Assembly: GCA_032207245.1 (NCBI GenBank)
Contig: CM063503.1
Location: 63,668,744 to 63,732,743 of the forward strand
From: Pardosa pseudoannulata
Taxonomy: Eukaryota; Arthropoda; Arachnida; Araneae; Lycosidae
DNA: 64,000 nucleotides
Direction: 5' to 3'
Shown here: piece by piece, positions 58,850-64,000 of the stretch
Numbering within the stretch: position 1 is the first letter of the stretch
Layout of the letters: each line of letters begins with the position of its first letter
Program-made: the position numbers and the translations under genes
The notes under the pieces: model-generated
Seen by the model: only the letters and a program-made list of their open reading frames with translations
Database searches by the model: none
Told to the model about the DNA's origin: nothing

Positions 58850-60580
58850 TATACTAGTAAATACACGCATTGGATTTTATAGTTGAGGTGAAATTTAAAA
58901 ATAAGAATGATTGTTTAATAGCTTTTTAACCCATTTGCCGTATACAAAAAGCGGAAGACTGATTCTTATCACCAAAAATCTATTTTACTGAATAAAATCA
59001 AAGCACTTTGAAACGTATGATTAACATAGTAATTGCTCTATATATTATGATCCAAACATTTGTGCAAAACTATTTGCTCTCGTGCTAACAACAAGGGAAT
59101 TTCTGTGCATATAGGTGATAGTGTTGTATATGGGTTATATTTATGAATATGTATTTTCTCTAGCGGAATGGAGGTAGATACAAAATGTGTATATTAAACA
59201 CACACACGTAACATTTTATATTTAAAGGGACATTCAAGGAGAACAATTATTTAAAAGCCAACCCTATTGCATCATACTTTTTCTCCAATGCAGCAAGCGA
59301 TACAGACTTTATGCTAACGCCTTAACAAGGTGTGAAACTGTTACTCATTTAGCAACACTCGGGAAGCAATTGTAGCTTAAGGTATGCTACGGACTCGCAT
59401 CATACTAAGAAGCAGAAAATTGATTCTTATCACCGAAGGCATTTTATATTGTATATAAGAAGAGTTTCACAAAGGATCTTTGATGTAACAATTGCTTTGC
59501 TTATTAAGACCAAATTATTCGAGCACATAAATGCGTTGTGGAGCTAATGAACATGAAAATTCCGCACATATCTGCGCTAATAATGCAAATGGGTGGAATT
59601 TAAGTACATGTATTCCCTTTTCAGAATAGGTGTAGAACCAAAATATTTGTATATTAAAAAATACATGGATTATATTTTATATTTCAGGTAACATTCAAGA
59701 ATGAGGGTATTATTTATTGAACAAAATGAAACTGTTTCAAAGCATATCTCTGAGTTAATAATCATTCTGCATATTATTCCCAAAACATTTGAACAAATAT
59801 ATATGTTCAGATGATAACAAACAAAGAAATTTCGTGTATATATGCAATAATGATGCAAATTGTTTATGTTTACGAATGTGAATTTTCGGATGGAATAGAG
59901 GTTGAACAAAATATTTGCATACTACTGAAAAGCAAGCAGTAAATTTCATATTTAAGCAGAAATAAAAGAATTACGAAATTATTTAATGGAATGTTTAACA
60001 CATTGGTGTTATGCTGAAGATAAAAAAAAGCTGATTCTTGTTACCAAAAGCCTCTTTTATTGTATGGAAATGAAAGTATTTCAAACAGTATCTCTGAAGT
60101 AAGAGTTGTTCTGTTTATAAAAACGAAAACACTTGAGCCCATTTATGCACTTTTGAATTAATGAACAAATCAATTCCTCATAGATTTGAACGAATAATGC
60201 AAATAGGTTATGTTTAAAAATATATACTTTCTGAACAAAATGAAACTGTTTCAAACGTATCTCTGAGTTAATAATCGCTCTGTATATTATGACCAAAACA
60301 TTTATACAAATGTGTATGTTCAGGTGATAACAGAGAATTTTAGTGTATATAAGGACTAATGAGGCAAATGGTTTACGTTTCGAATGTGAATTTTTCGATG
60401 GAATAGAGGTAGAACAAAATATTTACATACTAGGGAAAAGCAGTCAGTAAATTTCATAGTTAAGCAGAAATTCGAGAACAACGAAATGATTTAATGGAAT
60501 TTATAACACATTGGTGTCACGCTGAAGATAAAAAAAAGCTGATTCTTATTACCTAAATCCTCTTTTATTGTATGCGGGTA
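58850..60580. repeat. Degenerate tandem array, units of about 300 bp
   Basis: GCTGATTCTTATCACCAAA-like blocks recur at about 58959, 59411, 60033 and 60539. TGAACAAAATGAAACTGTTT with TCTCTGAGTTAATAATC recurs at 59718 and 60232. ATGGAATAGAGGT.GAACAAA and GCAGTAAATTTCATA.TTAAG recur at 59891 and 60401. Units are strongly diverged and partly shortened. Minus frames at 59670, 59755 and 60081 resemble each other only because they sit on the same repeat. Confidence 0.75.
59345..59405 (-). repeat. Possible SINE-2 tail fragment
   Basis: GCAATTGTAGCTTAAGGTAT and GCTACGGACTCGCATC resemble the SINE-2 tail at 41955-41990 (GCAGCTTAAAGAATGC, TATGGACTTGAGTAGC). It is short and diverged. Confidence 0.4.
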
Positions 60581-60749
60581 AAAAATTGAGAAGAACTTAA
60601 CGATAATTTCGATTTAGCTAAGAAAACTTTGAATTATTTTTCTAAGTGAATTCAACGTGATTCTAAACTGCATTCACAGTATCGGGAGTCTCTAGAGGAG
60701 TATGAAGATAAATAAATTATTGAGAGTGTACCAGATACTTCTGAGACAA

Positions 60750-60845
60750 AAAACAGACCCTTTTTTTACATGCCTCATAGGGTACTTTACAATTCTTGAA
60801 AATAAAATTTTGCTGACCCGTCATATGATGGGCTATATGCTAGTA
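60750..60845 (-). repeat. R1 end fragment
   Basis: CCCGTCATATGATGGG (60817-60832) with GGGCTATATGCTAGTACT on one side and ATAGGGTACTTTACAATTCT with AAAATTTTGCTGA on the other matches the palindrome end of R1 copy B (19110-19190). Confidence 0.65.
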
Positions 60846-61594
60846 CTTTAATAATGCTAACAGGTTAATTGCTTTCAAAATGTTTGATGTTTCCGACCAG
60901 TGAGGTACACTTTTTAACAATCCTTTCAGCTTTTGTAAATTTTGTCCTGAAACAACAGGTGTTTATGGTTCTTATTTTGTCAGAAAACTTATATTCAACG
61001 GAAAATTCAAGATTGAGATCTGTTTTTAGCACAAGTTAATGAGTGTTAATCGGTGTTGTCAATCGGAGCTGTAAATAGTGACTATTGATATCTTCCCGTA
61101 CTCCAGAACGCAATTTAAGATTGCGCTACTTGCTACTACTGATTCGTTCTGCTTTATGGATTTTTTTTCATGGTTTATTACCGATACGACACGATGTTTT
61201 CTTGACATCTCTTGAGTCGTGCTTTTTGTTTACAGTTGATCATTGGCCACTCGACGTCTCTTTTATCTCTTATCCCAATTTTGATGATTTGAGCAATGAA
61301 CAAACAGAAGATAATCCGCGGCTGAAGAAATTTACTTTTTAAACACATTACGGAATTACGGTAGCTTCAGGTAATCCGATTTTCAGTTATCGAGTTAAAA
61401 ACATTTCCAATTGTTCACAGTTAATGCGCAATGAAACCTAGTTAGGGTGATCCCTATATATCACTCTCAAGTTATTTGGATTTAATTATTTATAATTTTA
61501 TAAATAATAAACGGCTGCCAGCTTCTACTTACAGCGCATACATATTTCCGCATCCTGACTAGACAGTGCTTTGATAGACACGACTGAAACCGGC
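60846..61594. other. No confident gene
   Basis: An 85-aa plus frame at 61085-61342 (starting MISSRTPERNLRLR, ending DNPRLKKFTF) is less AT-rich than its surroundings but has no domain or paralogue. It may be chance or an exon; left uncalled. Confidence 0.35.
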
Positions 61595-61690
61595 CGCTTT
61601 TAAATTAACTCTAATTTAAATAAAGTTTACCCATACCTCTTCATTATTATTCTTCAGTTCTAGCTATGGAAATACACTGTAATACTAGAC
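61595..61690. repeat. Direct repeat left of the LTR
   Basis: TTTTAAATTAACTCTAATTT, TCTTCATTATTATTCTTCAG and GGAAATACACT recur in the same order at 62367-62481, about 770 bp away, with small indels. Confidence 0.6.
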
Positions 61691-61713
61691 TCAAGACTCA
61701 AGACTCGAGTTGG

Positions 61714-62180
61714 TGTTACATGGGCCACTGTCCGAATGGCGTCCGAAGACGGACACCCCGAGAGAGGGTGGGCAAGCCCTGTTCCAGGGAGGTTCAACAG
61801 GAGGGGGCGAGGGATGCCACCCCCGACCGCGCCAGCTGCGGAAAAGGACATTTTTCCCGTGGAGGAGAAAGCTTGACCAAGAGGGGGGAGATTCCACCCC
61901 GGTCCTCGCGGAGAGGGTAAAGGGATGCCATCTCGGAACGACGGAGGACGGAAAATTCTTCTGAAAGGCGCTGGGACCGAGTGAGGTGCTTTCCGCTCGG
62001 CACAATTTGTTTTTTATTTTCTCGGTCTTATTTCAGCCATGTTTAGGCGTAAGATGTTGACTGTACATATGTCTTAACAGAATTTGTAAATAAATGTTTA
62101 GTCAAGAGTTTTGTCGCTGCAGTGCTTAATTGTCGGCAATATAGGCTTTAATCGAACCCAAGATACCTGCTCCAGTAACA
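61714..62180 (+). mobile_element. Probable solo LTR
   Basis: The 467-bp stretch starts TGTTACATGGGCC and ends CCAGTAACA (TGTTAC...GTAACA inverted ends). It is GC-rich in its first 260 bp against AT-rich flanks and has an AATAAA at about 62090. TGTTAC-type ends are common in Ty3/Gypsy LTRs. No clean 5-bp target duplication was found (GTTGG versus ATAGG), and no primer-binding site or coding region follows, so the call is tentative. Overlapping frames here (63-104 aa, both strands) are GC-driven artefacts. Confidence 0.55.
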
Positions 62181-62344
62181 ATAGGCGAGCAGGTATAAAA
62201 ACGAGGCTTGCAGACATCAGAAAGTGCAGCCGGGGATACGCGAGGCGTTATATACACTTATCCTTCTATCGATGCAGCTTCAAGCAATGCGATTTTCACT
62301 GATTTTGGTAGAAACATTTTCAGCTTTCTAGCAGCTTTCTCCTC

Positions 62345-62483
62345 ATTGATAGGACTGAACCCACGCGTTTTATAATTAACTCTTTTTTTAAATTAAGTTC
62401 TTCCCTCATTCTTCATTATTCCTCAATTCTCTATATGAATATTCACTATTATTATCCTTCAATTCTCGTTTTGGAAATACTCT
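62345..62483. repeat. Direct repeat right of the LTR
   Basis: Diverged partner of 61595-61690 (TTATAATTAACTCTTTTTTT, TTCTTCATTATTCCTCAATT, TTGGAAATACTC). It contains a further internal repetition of the TTCAATTCT motif. Confidence 0.55.
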
Positions 62484-63110
62484 TTTTACTCTGTTCAGGC
62501 GATGTATTTTTCGTTTTTCGTTAAAAATATTTCCGTGAATCATCGTACCATGAATATAGATAGTTCGGTAATATATGAAGATGTATTAGAAAATTGTTCT
62601 ACGCATGTGGAAGAAGAAGTTTTGGAAAAAAACTTGGCTGGCATTCATTACCGCTTTTCCGGCACAGAAAATATGAAGTAACAGATGATTTGAGTAAACA
62701 ACTATATATCACTCCTGGACAGCAAATCAACAGTATTTTTTAATTTTACTATCTACAGAGAGAGAGCAAGGAAAAATAAGAATAAATCTCGTTTATAAAT
62801 AGAGTTGGCACATACCGTCATTTCTAAACGAGGATGTTTTAGAAAGTGCCATGTATATCTGGAATTATGACGACGTGGGAAAACTGACGTGTAAGTATAT
62901 AGCGGGGTCTTGTAGCTGTATAACAGCATTATGTTCTGAAAAATTTTCTTTAAAGGGTAGGATTTTTATAAGATGAGTAAAAGGTTGAAAATTTTTCATC
63001 AACTGACAGAAAACCTTGAATATATCACTGTATTTTATGAAAGGTATCTTAATCTATAAAAACTTTTAGAAACATACATTAAAGTATCATTTTTAATTTG
63101 AACTGTGTGG
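62484..63110. other. No confident gene
   Basis: A 43-codon plus frame at 62550-62681 (MNIDSSVIYEDVLENCSTHV to FSGTENMK) has normal amino-acid composition but no known domain. Otherwise AT-rich. Confidence 0.35.
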
Positions 63111-63180
63111 TTATTGTAAACCACTTTATAATTTGAGTCCTATATATATAAAGCTGGAATTATAAAGTGGTCTACAGTAA
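63111..63180. repeat. Hairpin with 23-bp arms
   Basis: The left arm 63111-63133 (TTATTGTAAACCACTTTATA ATT) and right arm 63158-63180 are inverted repeats with two mismatches, around a 24-bp loop containing TATATATATA. It could be a tiny foldback element. Confidence 0.8.
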
Positions 63181-63502
63181 CTACATCGTGTATATATATT
63201 CATACACACAAAGTCAAGTGTACAAGCTCACGCACACACACACAGATATATATATAAGTAAAAGGAAATATTAACCGATATATAGATGGGTAGATACACA
63301 GACATGTTCTGGCACGCACCCAGGAGGCTTGACTACCCTCCCTTAAGTCTGAAGTGAAATATTCAATCTTACGAAAACAAAAAATGTATTTCAGAAACAC
63401 AATATAACAAAAACGTCTGTTTAGCTTCTATCTGTATTCATATAATTATTCAAGTTAACATAAATGATGTATTCTACTATTTGATAAAGAAGGTAAAAGA
63501 TT

Positions 63503-63507
<5 letters not shown>

Positions 63508-63560
<53 letters not shown>
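63508..63560. repeat. (TA)n microsatellite
   Basis: About 53 bp of uninterrupted TA. Confidence 0.97.
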
Positions 63561-63563
<3 letters not shown>

Positions 63564-63933
63564 ATATGGGCGAGACTCATTCAAAATCACGACACAGTTT
63601 ATTTCTGGTAAGAAACATGAAATCCATACAACAGGCAAACACTTTTACAACCTCGTGCACATAGACAATGTGATCCCGCACATACACTTTTCAAGTAGGG
63701 ATTCCTCAGGTAAAAAGACTACGAATAATCCCTAAGCACAATTGATCACGTGATACAAAATACCCATGTTTAAAGAGAACGCGCTAACTATTGGCTAAAG
63801 CAGTACAGACAGAGGCTGAATTAAGTCTATAGCGTGTCTGGACGGAAAAATCAGAATTACCGCGCAAACCCCGAACTTACTTTATGAACAAAAGTTATTA
63901 AATTAATATTAAATACGTAAATAAGGGATTTTA

Positions 63934-63938
<5 letters not shown>

Positions 63939-63966
<28 letters not shown>

Positions 63967-63989
63967 GTATATATGCGTGTGTGTGTGTA
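63939..63989. repeat. (AC)n-(GT)n near-palindrome
   Basis: AC repeats to 63966, then GTATATATGC, then GTGTGTGTGTGT; the two arms are complementary. It lies at the window edge. Confidence 0.9.
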
Positions 63990-64000
63990 ATATATCCAAA

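Noticed and set aside
59670..60296. Related minus-strand frames as a small gene family
   Set aside because: The similarity follows from the tandem repeat they sit on; the frames are low-complexity and broken.
61666..62005. Overlapping 63-104 aa frames on both strands
   Set aside because: The frames exist on several phases of a GC-rich LTR with no domain and no consistent coding signal.

Overview
The window reads as AT-rich nuclear DNA of an arthropod, plausibly an arachnid, though that placement is only suggestive. The grounds are GT-AG introns, very many long (TA)n microsatellites, tRNA-derived SINEs, and remnants of Tc1, mariner, piggyBac, Merlin-like and hAT-like DNA transposons. There are no bacterial operons, rRNA genes or CRISPR arrays. 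The only apparent host genes are a pair of paralogues.

Host genes. Gene 1 (exons 12857-13564 and 17564-17797, + strand) and gene 2 (exons 27095-27763 and 29281-29487, + strand) have the same two-exon plan. Each has a phase-0 intron at the equivalent codon. The predicted proteins are 313 and 291 aa and about 60% identical over the core by hand count. They carry a class I SAM-methyltransferase-like glycine loop (SLGGGPGND). I recognise no named gene. The duplication also covered the start of the intron and about 100 bp of 3' flank.

Layout. 0-10 kb: a repeat mosaic with SINE-1 copies, two TTAA-flanked piggyBac-like MITEs, a mariner fragment and an R1 repeat. 10.5-12.4 kb: a tandem duplication in which one copy was later split by a 761-bp solo LTR with a 5-bp target duplication; the sister copy keeps the empty site. 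12.8-17.8 kb: gene 1. 18.3-19.2 kb: an inverted R1 copy. 20.7-22.5 kb: a tandem array of 366-bp units that carry the SINE-1 tail. 25.7 kb: an ISXO2/Merlin-like transposase remnant. 27.1-29.5 kb: gene 2, whose intron holds a Tc1 fragment, a foldback MITE and long (TA)n. 30-41 kb: AT-rich repeats with no gene seen. 41-47 kb: a decayed piggyBac element, SINE-2 copies, a segmental duplication, a long palindrome and a Tc1 pseudogene. 52-57 kb: a TTAA MITE, then a MITE holding a nested, internally deleted Tc1/mariner-type element with an intact 140-aa ORF, then a complete Tc1 element with an intact 342-aa DD34E transposase. 57.4-60.6 kb: two tandem arrays. 61.7-62.2 kb: a second probable solo LTR.

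The two methyltransferase-like genes are probably host proteins. The intact transposase acts only on its own terminal repeats. Most long ORFs over (TA)n tracts encode poly-Ile-Tyr and are artefacts.
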